From DASTFP01 sp963816855 (GTDB lineage Bacteria > Verrucomicrobiota > Verrucomicrobiia > Chthoniobacterales > Terrimicrobiaceae), in contig CAWFMA010000009.1 in the NCBI GenBank assembly GCA_963816855.1, positions 120,626 to 184,625 on the forward strand: 64,000 nucleotides of DNA, in the 5' to 3' direction. This document shows positions 18,324 to 26,998 of this stretch, piece by piece. The translations under genes and the position numbers were made by a program. Position 1 is the stretch's first letter, and each line of letters begins with the position of its first letter. The notes beneath the pieces were generated by a model. It was not told the DNA's origin. It did no database searches and saw only the letters and a program-made list of their open reading frames with translations.

Positions 18324-20152
18324 CGCATGATTTCTCCGCGTTGATCGGTGCGGATCACGGTTTCAGTGAAGGAATTGAGCGAGACATATCGCGCGAAAAA
18401 CTGCTCCAGGACTGCTCCCAGGAGGAACACGCCCGTGCCCTCGAAGCCGCCTTCGTCCAAAAGCACACTGATTTCGAGCCCGCGCGCAAACGCGATTGGA
18501 CCCGGTGCAGCCACGCGGCGCACGATCTGCTTTGAACTCACCGAGCGAATGCCCTTGATCTGTTTGCGCAAGTAAGCGTTCTCGGGCTCGACGTAGAGGC
18601 TCAGCAGATCGCGCAGCGCCGCCGCCCCTTCGCCGCCCGGGTGGTCAAGCAAAGAGAGATAGTTCAGCGAGAGATGATTGATGATCCGCCACGCGCGAGC
18701 GCCTTCGGCAAACGGGGGGCGGGGCGGCGTGGGCGTGGTCACGCATTTTACCGTAGCCACGGGGGCATGCACTTCGAGCGTAAAATCTGTTCGCCCGACG
18801 CCCACCGCCATCTGGATCGGCAAATGACGATTGGTACAAAGCGCCTTTACGCTAAGCTCCCGAAGGTCGCTGCGGTACGGCGCGTCGGAGCTGTCGACCA
18901 AAGAGAGAAATACTTCGCCGCCAGCATAAGAAGTGGCCTGGCCAAATCGCCTTTCCTTTTCGGAGAGAACCCGCGGCAACCGGTTCACGGTGAAGAATGC
19001 GCTGCCTTCCAAATCGAGATCCCTCGCCAGATAAAAAGGGCGAATCTGCTGCTCTTCTTCAACGCTCTCGCCGTAACCGGTCACAGACTTGATTTGATAG
19101 ACCTCGAAATCGATTGGCCGGGTGCGGTCGATCACCACATGAAACTCCGACGCGCGGTCGCCCAGTGAAACCCGATCGGCGCGGCGGGAGAAGAGATTGA
19201 TAATCGGTGTGCAGAACAGTTCGAAGTTTGAGGCATCCACCCGATTTTCCAGCCGCACGTCTTGCTCGCCGAGAACGATAATAAGATCCATTTGGCCGCA
19301 ATCAAAACCTCGTACCGCGTTGCCCAGCCCGTTGATCTGGAAAAACAAAAAGCGTTGTGGGCATGCGAAATACTCGTGCAGCAAACGATATCCACTGAAT
19401 CCGCGCGGAGCATACGGCAGGAGCGCTTCCTCCTCCCGGAAGCCGACCGGCCGGAGGCTGGCTCGCGGCAAGACGGCCGTCGGCTTAAGTCGCTCAGCGG
19501 TGAGACCTCGCACGACCACCCCGGAACCTTGCGAAAAAATCTGTTCGTAGAGGGCCACCGGCAGTTCATCTGTGCCTCTGAGAAAAAATGTCAGCTCGTC
19601 GAGGGGGATTGCTTTTAAAGGCATATCCGGAGGGCTTTGAAGGCGGATTCGAAACGCCGCGCGGCCCGCCAGACCTCCTGGCAGATCGAGCTGCGCGATA
19701 TCGCGCGTAAAGTACCTCGCCTCAATGATACGAATCGGCCAGAGCTTTACCTCATGCGCGGTGCGATATTCGCAAGGCGTATGCTCTTCCGGGCCAATGA
19801 CGCTCTTGAGCGCCGTACCCCGCGGGATGGAAAAACCTTCCGTAGTCTGCGCCGGCTCGAAGCGGGCGACAGCCATCGAAGGCGTCGGGCACAGGTAGTG
19901 AGGATAAATGGTTTCCAGTAACGCTTGCGTGAAGCGCGGAAATTCCGCGTCGAGTTTCAAATGCACGCGAGCGGTGAGGAAAGCAAAGCCCTCCAGCAAC
20001 CGTTCAACAAACGGATCCGGGCAGATTTCCTTGGCGTCCTTCGCCAATGCCAGTCGCCCGGCGATTTTCGGGAACTCCTGTGCAAACTCAGAGCCCGTTT
20101 GCCGCAGATGAGCCAGCTCGATATTGTAATAGTTAAGGAGTCGCCGGTCCAT
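18287..20152 (-). CDS. tssF: TssF, T6SS baseplate wedge protein
   Basis: This 621-aa protein of the TssF (ImpG/VasA) family starts MDRRLLNYYNIELAHLRQ with EFAQEFPKIAGRL and DPFVERLLEGFAFLTARVHLK, the canonical N-terminus. Later blocks include HYLCPTPSMAVARFEP and CTPIINLFSRRADR. The C-terminus carries FARGLEISVLLDEGGFEG and GAVLEQFFARYVSLNSF. It forms the baseplate with TssG, TssE and TssK. It lies 46 bp after tssE and overlaps tssG. No anomaly seen. Confidence 0.97.
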   Translation of the reverse strand: MDRRLLNYYNIELAHLRQTGSEFAQEFPKIAGRLALAKDAKEICPDPFVERLLEGFAFLTARVHLKLDAEFPRFTQALLETIYPHYLCPTPSMAVARFEPAQTTEGFSIPRGTALKSVIGPEEHTPCEYRTAHEVKLWPIRIIEARYFTRDIAQLDLPGGLAGRAAFRIRLQSPPDMPLKAIPLDELTFFLRGTDELPVALYEQIFSQGSGVVVRGLTAERLKPTAVLPRASLRPVGFREEEALLPYAPRGFSGYRLLHEYFACPQRFLFFQINGLGNAVRGFDCGQMDLIIVLGEQDVRLENRVDASNFELFCTPIINLFSRRADRVSLGDRASEFHVVIDRTRPIDFEVYQIKSVTGYGESVEEEQQIRPFYLARDLDLEGSAFFTVNRLPRVLSEKERRFGQATSYAGGEVFLSLVDSSDAPYRSDLRELSVKALCTNRHLPIQMAVGVGRTDFTLEVHAPVATVKCVTTPTPPRPPFAEGARAWRIINHLSLNYLSLLDHPGGEGAAALRDLLSLYVEPENAYLRKQIKGIRSVSSKQIVRRVAAPGPIAFARGLEISVLLDEGGFEGTGVFLLGAVLEQFFARYVSLNSFTETVIRTDQRGEIMRWPTRLGSRHLS

Positions 20153-20198
20153 TCATGGGGCTCGAAGCTGCCAGGCCGTAGCCGTGACCCTCACGCAG

Positions 20199-20681
20199 CT
20201 ACACGGTATACTCGCCCGTATCAAGGTCTATCTCGCTGCGAACATAGAGTTGCTCGGGGATCGGATAAGCCCAGAGCTCGCCACGGATTTCGATGGAGAG
20301 GCCGTTCGAATCCCGCTTGGCGCCGGCGACCGCCCTGACTTCAAGCGTGCTCGGATTGATCCGCGGCTCGAAGAGGCAAATCGCTTCAGAAATATCGTGC
20401 TCCAAATCCCGCATGTCCATGTTCGCCGAAATCAGGCCACAGAGATCCCGCGTGCCAAAATTGAGGACCGACCGAGCCACCTCGGGAAATTCGTTTAAGT
20501 CTTCTTCGGCTGTATGCGCCTTTCCGTTCAGTAACCAGACCAAGTCCCGCAGCACCCCCTCGCGGTAACGTCTGATCGAGATGATCCTTTCGTTCCGGCT
20601 CTCCTTCTGGGATTCCGGAGCTTCATCGGTAAGGCGATCCAACAGACAAGGCTGGATCTTTTCGATGACCGCATCAGCCAT
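20199..20681 (-). CDS. tssE: TssE, gp25-like baseplate protein
   Basis: This 160-aa protein contains RYREGVLRDLVWLLN, then EVARSVLNFGTRDL, HDISEAICLFEPRINP and the C-terminal IEIRGELWAYPIPEQLYVRSE. These are the gp25-like signatures, including the EPR-type motif important for baseplate assembly (EPRI at about residue 115). TssE connects the wedge to the first sheath ring. It starts 13 bp after tagJ stops and precedes tssF. The size is typical of the family. Confidence 0.95.
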   Translation of the reverse strand: MADAVIEKIQPCLLDRLTDEAPESQKESRNERIISIRRYREGVLRDLVWLLNGKAHTAEEDLNEFPEVARSVLNFGTRDLCGLISANMDMRDLEHDISEAICLFEPRINPSTLEVRAVAGAKRDSNGLSIEIRGELWAYPIPEQLYVRSEIDLDTGEYTV

Positions 20682-20694
20682 ATTCCAACGTAAG

Positions 20695-21486
20695 CTACGG
20701 CTGCGTGAGTTCGATCTTGCGCGCTTCTGTCAGCGCGAATTCGCTCTGTTCGGTTGCCAACATGCGCTGACCCAGACCAACATAAAGAGCGTTGCCCTTA
20801 GCTACCCAATCGGTTTTGCGCGCCAACTTTAGCGAATTATCGCTCGCGTCCTGCGTGCCGGGATATCGGGTCGGGATGAAGCCCGGGGATTCGCCCCCGT
20901 TTGTCCACACAAACTGCGCCGCGGTCCAAACGAGGTCTCGCAGATCCTGCGGCGGCTCCGTTCGAATCGAGCGAACTCGGAAAAAGGGAACCCAATAGTA
21001 CTTTCCATCGATGATCGCCTCGATGAGCGGACCCAGACGGGAATCGGCATCGGCGATCCATTCAAATGGTTGATCGTTGATCATGCCAGGCGTTGCCTCC
21101 GCGGCTTCGAAAGCGCTATTGCGAAGCTCCAGCGCGGCGGGAAACTCTCCTTGAGCAATCAGTTGATTGGCCTGCACGAGAAGGCCGATCCACTCGACCG
21201 GTTCGCCAAAGATCAACGGCCCTCGCCTTCCGGCGAAGACCTCATCCCGCAGCGCCTCGCATTGCAATACCGGCCGGAACACCTGTGCGAGGAGCATGCA
21301 GTTCGCATCCATGTCCTTTAGGACATTTAGTTGCGTCAGAGCACGTTCCCACTGTCCGAGTATGCTCAACAACTGGAAGAGCAAAACCCGCGGAGCGGCC
21401 TCGGCCGGCGCCTTTCGCACGTCGTCTTGCGCGACCGACAAAGCCTCGTCAAGCTGACCCGCTTTGATGTATTCTTGGACGCTCAT
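20695..21486 (-). CDS. tagJ: TagJ (ImpE/SciE family) T6SS accessory protein
   Basis: This 263-aa protein begins MSVQEYIKAGQLDEALSVAQDDVRKAPAE with a TPR-like helical repeat (LFQLLSILGQWERALTQL). It ends in the ImpE core: GPLIEAIIDGKYYWVPFFRVRSI, LVWTAAQFVWTNGGE and FIPTRYPG. TagJ binds the sheath and ClpV in some systems and can replace the TssC-ClpV recognition helix. Here it heads tagJ-tssE-tssF-tssG-clpV, which agrees with a ClpV-linked role. About 570 bp without a gene lie upstream. Confidence 0.92.
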   Translation of the reverse strand: MSVQEYIKAGQLDEALSVAQDDVRKAPAEAAPRVLLFQLLSILGQWERALTQLNVLKDMDANCMLLAQVFRPVLQCEALRDEVFAGRRGPLIFGEPVEWIGLLVQANQLIAQGEFPAALELRNSAFEAAEATPGMINDQPFEWIADADSRLGPLIEAIIDGKYYWVPFFRVRSIRTEPPQDLRDLVWTAAQFVWTNGGESPGFIPTRYPGTQDASDNSLKLARKTDWVAKGNALYVGLGQRMLATEQSEFALTEARKIELTQP

Positions 21487-22055
21487 GTCAAGTTACTCGA
21501 GCAGGCGCCCTCAGACCGCCTGATCGATCCCGAGAATTTCACCCAAGACTCAAATTGCCAAGGCTAATCATCGCAAGTCGAAATCTCCAGAAACTCGTGT
21601 CTGATATCAAGCCGGATCCTAAAGATTCAAAAAAAAGGAGGCTTGGCAGGTAGCCGGAGCGGGAAACAACTAACTGGATACTAGAATTAGCTGAAAGAGC
21701 AGCAGCAGGACTCCTTGGAGCAATTCTCATAGAAAAACTTCCGGCAGATACGCGCACGCGGGTTCGGCTCTAAGATAAGCCCTTTATCCGCGCGGAGCGT
21801 CAAACGGCATGGCGATCTGGAGGAATTCCTCGCAATTCTCGAGACAAACATCTACATGGCCGAAAAGAAACGCCGGCGCCGCAGCCTCGGACTAATGATC
21901 GCGCTGGGTGCTGGCACATGTCCGCCGATCGGTTCTCGGTTTTGATCACCTTCGAAATTCGCAATCTGGATTTTAAGCGATCATTTCAGTTTGGCTGACA
22001 GTCTGTGATTTCGCCGTTTGCTCCGGGTGCTAAATTAAGCTAACGTGCAATCGTT
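21487..22055. other. intergenic region upstream of tagJ, no clear gene
   Basis: A 569-bp gap between divergent tagJ and the YkgJ-type gene. It contains a 29-codon plus-strand frame at 21856-21945 (MAEKKRRRRSLGLMIALGA), which has a basic start and a short hydrophobic segment but no good ribosome-binding site. I saw no RNA gene. It probably holds the tagJ-clpV promoter. Confidence 0.4.
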
Positions 22056-22844
22056 GTGGCGGAGAGGTTTCTTACGGCCAACCTCAAGTTGGCCAGTCCG
22101 GACTGGGAGATGGCGCTTCAGGTCAGTGTTCCGGAAGAGCCAATGCCACTCAAAGAACTTTTGCCGCTGGCCCAAAGTCTATCAAATGCGATCACGGGTG
22201 CGACAGTGCGGGAAATAGAGGCTCGCGGGGGTCAGATCTCCTGTCGCAAAGGATGCGGCGCATGTTGCCGCCAAATGGTGCCAATCTCAGAGATAGAAGC
22301 TCGCAATATCGCGGATCTTGTCGAATCGCTGCCGGAACCCCGGCAGTCCCGCGTGAGGGAGCGGTTCGCGAATGCTGTGAAACGTCTTGCCGAAGCCGGC
22401 CTGCTCGAAAAACTGCGCCAACCGGAACGATGGTACCAAGAAGAAGGCTACCGGGACTTTGGCCTGAAATATTTCCTGGAAAGGATTCCGTGCCCGTTCC
22501 TCGAAGATGAGTCTTGTTCCATTTACCGGGATCGGCCGATCACTTGTCGCGAGTTCCTGGTCACAACACCTCCAAAGAATTGCCGGGATCCTTCCCACGA
22601 GGTCATCCGATCCGTGAAGTTGCCCATGAGTGTAGGGCCTGCGCTGGCAAAGCTCGGGGCTTCGGACGACGGGGCCTCCCACGTGCGCTGGGTGCCCCTT
22701 GTGCTCGCTCTTGAATGGACAACTGCCAATCCAGTTCCTCCTTCGAACCGAAGCGGTCAAGAACTCCTCGGGGAACTAGTGCGGCATTTGACAAAAAACA
22801 AAAACCCAACCGTCGCCGAGCCTGGAGCAGATCCAGGAACGTAA
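22056..22844 (+). CDS. YkgJ-family cysteine-cluster protein
   Basis: This 262-aa protein has the CxxxCxxCC cluster (ISCRKGCGACCRQMVPI, about residue 65) and later PCPFLEDESCSIYRDRPITCREF. That is the pattern of the putative zinc- or iron-chelating YkgJ family (Pfam CxxCxxCC). The start is GTG 22056; the N-terminal stretch ERFLTANLKLASPDWEM fits relatives, so a later ATG (codon 19) is less likely. It is alone on the plus strand between tagJ and hcp. No T6SS function is known for the family, and its presence may be incidental. Confidence 0.85.
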   Translation: MAERFLTANLKLASPDWEMALQVSVPEEPMPLKELLPLAQSLSNAITGATVREIEARGGQISCRKGCGACCRQMVPISEIEARNIADLVESLPEPRQSRVRERFANAVKRLAEAGLLEKLRQPERWYQEEGYRDFGLKYFLERIPCPFLEDESCSIYRDRPITCREFLVTTPPKNCRDPSHEVIRSVKLPMSVGPALAKLGASDDGASHVRWVPLVLALEWTTANPVPPSNRSGQELLGELVRHLTKNKNPTVAEPGADPGT

Positions 22845-23061
22845 CGGCCATCTTCAACAGAAGGAATGGCCGAGACGTCCATCGATCCGGCTAAACACTG
22901 AGAACCTGCAGGGGAGCTGAGCCCTGCTTGCCGCGGCACGGGCGCCAAGTTTGCGCTGGCTACCGCCCAGCGCACCTCGGAGCACGGACACACGTTGCGG
23001 CTTTTTCTCCGCCTCTAATCTCAGCCCGGGCACATCGCGCGCTGCGAGCGCCCAGTTGCGC

Positions 23062-23547
23062 TTAGCTCCCTGCCATTTTCTTCAAATCGAACATGGCCTT
23101 AACGGTGCCACCAAGCGTCCCTCCCTTTGTCTGCTCTTTATATTCGTGCTCGATTTTGCCGAAGTTAAATGAAACTTGGTCGGTCGGGTTAACACTGCCG
23201 CTGCTTCCACCGGTTTGAAAGGACGAAATCAGAAGATCGTAGAATGAGACCTTCATGTAGTCTTGCTGATCCTTGCCCGCCTTGCGAGCCGTTAACGTCG
23301 CCGAAGGAATATGCTGCCCAGTGGCACAAGCGAGCATCAGCTTTGGACTGGCCACGCCATGAAAGACGGTGAAGTGGAAATCCTGCATATTTACCTTGCC
23401 CGCGCCACCGCCGCCGCCCTGTGCAAAACTTCCGCTTTGGGTGGCGCCCCAAGAAAACGACTGAATTTCAATTTCGCCGCCGTGTTTGGTATCTTGGCTT
23501 TCGCCTTTGATTCCGTCAATCTTTAGGAAATAATCAACGTCTGACAT
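23062..23547 (-). CDS. hcp: Hcp (TssD), T6SS inner-tube protein
   Basis: This 161-aa protein of the Hcp1 family begins MSDVDYFLKIDGIKGES, then EIEIQSFSWGATQSGSF, a Gly-rich loop, and MQDFHFTVFHGVASPKLM. It ends VSFNFGKIEHEYKEQT with KAMFDLKKMAG. Hexamers stack to form the tube propelled by the sheath and are secreted into the medium. The gene follows tssC after 155 bp, a wider spacing than elsewhere in the operon, and that spacer holds a hairpin (23603-23627). The size and the single domain indicate a structural Hcp, with no fused toxin. Confidence 0.95.
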   Translation of the reverse strand: MSDVDYFLKIDGIKGESQDTKHGGEIEIQSFSWGATQSGSFAQGGGGGAGKVNMQDFHFTVFHGVASPKLMLACATGQHIPSATLTARKAGKDQQDYMKVSFYDLLISSFQTGGSSGSVNPTDQVSFNFGKIEHEYKEQTKGGTLGGTVKAMFDLKKMAGS

Positions 23548-23602
23548 AACTTACTATTTGGTTTCCGAACGTCGGTGCCGGTCGTTCGAATATCTTTTCC
23601 AC

Positions 23603-23627
23603 TTCGCGATAGCACCGCAATCGCGAA
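23603..23627 (-). promoter_or_regulatory. hairpin in the tssC-hcp spacer
   Basis: A perfect 8-bp inverted repeat, ttcgcgat and atcgcgaa, with a 9-nt loop lies in the mRNA between tssC and hcp, 56 nt before the hcp ATG. There is no T-run, so it is a poor terminator. It could protect or process the transcript to allow high Hcp levels. Functional role inferred. Confidence 0.35.
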
Positions 23628-23702
23628 GAACCAGGGGGATTAGAGGCTGTAACCGCTTGTCATCTAAAAAGCCTCCTTGTTCATGTGACAGAACATGGTC
23701 TC

Positions 23703-25208
23703 TTAGGTGCCTCCGCTCTTCACTGAAGGCAATTTCGTCACTAGGCGCAGAGAAACTGTTAGGCCTTCGAGCTGGAAGTGGGGGCGCAGGTAAAACTTGG
23801 ATGTGTAGTAGCCGGGGTTCCCGGGAACCTCCTCAACGGTCACGCTCGCGTCTGCCAACGGATATTGCGCCTTGATCTCTTCACCCGCCTTTGCGTCGGC
23901 GGTGACATAGTTCATGATCCACTGATTGAGCCAGCGCTCCATATCCTCGCGTTCTTTGAATGAGCCGATCTTGTCGCGGACGATGCACTTGAGAAAATGT
24001 GCAAACCGGCAGGTCGCGAAGAGATAAGGGAGTCGGGCCGAGAGATTTGCGTTGGCTGTCGCGTCGGGGTCGTCGTATTCCTGAGGCTTTTGAAGCGATT
24101 GCGCGCCGACGAAAACCGCGAAGTCCGTATTCTTCCAGTGGGAGAGCGGCATCAGTCCGGACTTAGCCAACTCGGCCTCGCGACGGTCAGTGATCGCAAT
24201 TTCCGTGGGACACTTCATGTCAACTCCGCCGTCATCGGTCGGAAATGTATGCACTGGCAGTTGCTCGACCATGCCGCCGCTTTCGGCTCCGCGAATCCGC
24301 GCGCACCAGCCATACAGTTTGAACGAGCGGTTGATATTGGCAGCCATGGCGTAGGCCGCGTTGGACCAGATATATTTTGAGTGATCCGCCCCTTCGGTGT
24401 CTTCTTCGAAGTCAAATTCGTCCACCGGGTTGGTCTTCGAACCGTAGGGCAACCGGGCGAGAGTGCGTGGCATCGTGAGCCCTATGTATCGGGAGTCCTC
24501 CGAAGCACGCAGTGACCGCCAAGCGGCATACTCCGGTGTTTGGAAGATTTTTGTAAGATCCCGCGGGTCCATCAGTTCCTGCCAGGTATCCATATTCATC
24601 AACGTCGGCGCGGCTGCGGCGATGAAAGGCGTGTGCGAGGCGGCGCAGATTTGTGCCAGGCTGCCAAGCATCTCGACGTCCGGAGGCGAGTGATCGAATT
24701 GATAATCTCCGACGATGCAGCCATAAGGCGCGCCTCCGGGGGTACCGTATTCCTCTTCATAAATCTTCTTGAAAAGCGGACTCTGATCCCAAGCCGTGCC
24801 CTTAAACTTTTTCAACACGCGCCCGGTGTCCTTTTTCGAGATATTCATCACCCGAATCTTAAGCTTCTCATCGGTCTCCGTGTTGCTGACCAGGTAGTTA
24901 AGGCCGCGCCACGTTCCCTCCAAATTCTTAAAATCTTCGTGGTGAACAATGAGACTGATTTGTTCGGAGAGTTTGCGGTCGAGTTCCGCAATTATTGCTT
25001 CGATTGAACTTAACGCGTCCTTGCTGATCAACGCCGTTCGCGCCAGCGCCTGCTCCGCGAGCGTCTTGACGGCAGTCTGAACCGCCTCTCGGGCACTATC
25101 GGTCTTCGGCTTGAATTGTTTGTTTAGGAGGGCGTCGAACTCGCTAATTTCCTCCGCGGCCGCAACGGACGCCGCTTCGCTATCGGTCACTTGCTGGCTC
25201 TCAGCCAT
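23703..25208 (-). CDS. tssC: TssC (VipB), T6SS sheath large subunit
   Basis: This 501-aa protein has the conserved TssC run HHEDFKNLEGTWRGLNYLV, ISKKDTGRVLKKFKG, YGTPGGAPYGCIVGDYQF and AASHTPFIAAAAPTLM. It also has RFAHFLKCIVRDKIGSF, and a C-terminus with YYTSKFYLRPHFQLEGLTVSLRLV. With TssB it forms the contractile sheath. It starts 5 nt after tssB stops, with an AAGGAA ribosome-binding site inside the tssB end. Length and domains are normal. Confidence 0.97.
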   Translation of the reverse strand: MAESQQVTDSEAASVAAAEEISEFDALLNKQFKPKTDSAREAVQTAVKTLAEQALARTALISKDALSSIEAIIAELDRKLSEQISLIVHHEDFKNLEGTWRGLNYLVSNTETDEKLKIRVMNISKKDTGRVLKKFKGTAWDQSPLFKKIYEEEYGTPGGAPYGCIVGDYQFDHSPPDVEMLGSLAQICAASHTPFIAAAAPTLMNMDTWQELMDPRDLTKIFQTPEYAAWRSLRASEDSRYIGLTMPRTLARLPYGSKTNPVDEFDFEEDTEGADHSKYIWSNAAYAMAANINRSFKLYGWCARIRGAESGGMVEQLPVHTFPTDDGGVDMKCPTEIAITDRREAELAKSGLMPLSHWKNTDFAVFVGAQSLQKPQEYDDPDATANANLSARLPYLFATCRFAHFLKCIVRDKIGSFKEREDMERWLNQWIMNYVTADAKAGEEIKAQYPLADASVTVEEVPGNPGYYTSKFYLRPHFQLEGLTVSLRLVTKLPSVKSGGT

Positions 25209-25213
25209 ATCAA

Positions 25214-25738
25214 TTATTCCTTGCTAACATTCGTTTCGTCAGCTGAAGGTTTTGGCGCGGCAGCCAACGATTTCAGCAACGCGGGATCGTTCAAAAGATT
25301 TGAAACCAGCTCCTCCGCCCCGCTCTTCCCGTCCATGTAAGTCACCAAATTTGCCAACTGGCTCCGGGCGGTCAAAAGCTGATTGAGAGCGTCGACTTTG
25401 CGAGCGACGGCTGCCGGCGAGAAGTCATCCATGCTGTCGAAAGTCATTTCCACGTTGAGGTTACCTTCCCCCGTCAGTGTATTGGGCACCTGAAAAGCAA
25501 CCCGCGGTTTGATCGCCTTCATGCGGTCGTCGAAATTGTCCACGTCAATCTCCAGGAACTTTCGTTCATCCACGGAAGGCAGCGGTTCTGCCGGTTTCCC
25601 AGAGAGATCCGCCATCACCCCCATAACGAAGGGCAACTCCACCTTCTTTTCAGCGCCGTAGAGCTCAACATCGTACTCGATCTGGACACGGGGAGCGCGG
25701 TTCCGGGCGATGAATTTTTGACTGCTGGCTCGGGCCAT
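25214..25738 (-). CDS. tssB: TssB (VipA), T6SS sheath small subunit
   Basis: This 174-aa protein contains RAPRVQIEYDVELYGAEKKVELPFVMGVMADLSG (conserved near the N-terminus), then KFLEIDVDNFDDRMKAIKPR and MTFDSMDDFSPAAVARKV. It is the standard TssB partner of TssC. A good ribosome-binding site (GGAG, 8 nt before ATG 25738) marks the start. It lies 125 bp after tssA and directly precedes tssC. Nothing is missing. Confidence 0.97.
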   Translation of the reverse strand: MARASSQKFIARNRAPRVQIEYDVELYGAEKKVELPFVMGVMADLSGKPAEPLPSVDERKFLEIDVDNFDDRMKAIKPRVAFQVPNTLTGEGNLNVEMTFDSMDDFSPAAVARKVDALNQLLTARSQLANLVTYMDGKSGAEELVSNLLNDPALLKSLAAAPKPSADETNVSKE

Positions 25739-25863
25739 ATATTTATTCTCCAGGATTTAAGCTAGCTAATTAAGCGTCGACCAAGAATTCGGGCGATTCT
25801 CACAAAGCCAACTATCGGCTTTTGAGGCCGGAAAGGCAATCATTTTATCAATAGGGCAAGGGG

Positions 25864-26913
25864 TCATCCCTCCGAATTCGTGGCTTCAAGGCCCCCCGTT
25901 TTCGGGCCAACGATCGTATCGAGATGGGCCCGCGCTTCGGGGGTGAGTTCGTCGATGATCTGCAGGAAATCCATCTCCACGAGGCGCTGCGCTCTGCGCA
26001 ACAAAAAGGGCAACGGGCTTGAGGGCTCATTGCGCGCGTAATACTGGCAGATTCGCTCCAGGGCGCGAACGACGTCTTGTCTCGATCCAATCTCACTGCT
26101 TTCCGAGGCCGCTGTCCCCGTTGAGTCTTGCGAGGTTGTCTCGGTTTCGGCGGACTCCTGTTTGAAAGTTTTTGGCAGATAGGGGGTCAGGCACTTCTCG
26201 ATCTCGACCAGCACGGCCAAAAAAGGGCCCATATCGGGCGCGCGGCCTGGGCCCACGGTCTCCGTTAAATAGCCGTCAATTCCTTTGACGATCGCGATGG
26301 AATCGGAAATCCGCTGAGACGTCTCCGTGAGTTCCTCCATGCTGGTATCCCGAAACGCCGCCTTAATTTGCGATGCTGATACAGGGGCCTTTTCTTCGCC
26401 TCCCGGCAGGATAATCTTGTCGCCGGCAATGTGCGCGAAGGTCAAGCGTCCCATCTGCGGAGAATTCGCGATGGGGATCTGGCGCAATCGCTGGAGGAAC
26501 CGAATCGGATCGCCAAAGGTCCCCAATGGGGTCGAAAGAGAAGACAAGATATTTATTCGTTCGAGCGGATCGTTGTTATCCTCGGGGTCAAGTCTTGGAT
26601 AGAAATCGGCCCAGTAGCGCTCCAGCAACCCTCTCAACAGCGTCAATCCACTCCGCAGGCCGGCAGCTCCTTCAAGGTTCACGAGCGCCAAGCTAAGAGT
26701 CAGCGCAACACGCAGGTTTTTCGAGCGGCTGAACAGTTCAAGGCATGCGTCGCGAACCGCTCTCCAGTCGGCCTCTTCGGCGGCAGAGAACTGCGTTTCC
26801 TGCTTGCCGGCGACGAGCGCGTCGAGCGCGAGAAATTGCGGATCGTAAGAAAGATCTTCACCGCAAGGATTCTCGGCGGAAATCGGATTGAGCAATTCTT
26901 CGACGTCGAGCAT
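25864..26913 (-). CDS. tssA: TssA, T6SS assembly/cap protein (ImpA_N domain)
   Basis: This 349-aa protein begins MLDVEELLNPISAENPCGEDL, the ImpA_N signature (residues 8-130, including LRSGLTLLRGLLERYWADFYP). The middle is variable and acidic. The C-terminus is helical (ERICQYYARNEPSSPLPFLLRRA), which is the short-TssA type. TssA organises baseplate and sheath growth. ATG 26913 is chosen over an ATG 5 codons upstream because it directly precedes the conserved start. It opens the tssA-tssB-tssC-hcp series, divergent from a methyltransferase gene 86 bp away. Confidence 0.93.
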   Translation of the reverse strand: MLDVEELLNPISAENPCGEDLSYDPQFLALDALVAGKQETQFSAAEEADWRAVRDACLELFSRSKNLRVALTLSLALVNLEGAAGLRSGLTLLRGLLERYWADFYPRLDPEDNNDPLERINILSSLSTPLGTFGDPIRFLQRLRQIPIANSPQMGRLTFAHIAGDKIILPGGEEKAPVSASQIKAAFRDTSMEELTETSQRISDSIAIVKGIDGYLTETVGPGRAPDMGPFLAVLVEIEKCLTPYLPKTFKQESAETETTSQDSTGTAASESSEIGSRQDVVRALERICQYYARNEPSSPLPFLLRRAQRLVEMDFLQIIDELTPEARAHLDTIVGPKTGGLEATNSEG

Positions 26914-26998
26914 AAAGACCGCCACCACCGCGCCCGAAATCGTAGGGGGCTCCGCGATCTTGGCAAGCCCGCTTTTTGTCCGAAGCTAACTGAAACCG

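Noticed and set aside
21856..21945. 29-codon frame (MAEKKRRRRSLGLMIALGA) upstream of tagJ, considered as a small gene or a TssJ remnant
   Set aside because: No lipobox, no Cys after a signal peptide, and no ribosome-binding site.
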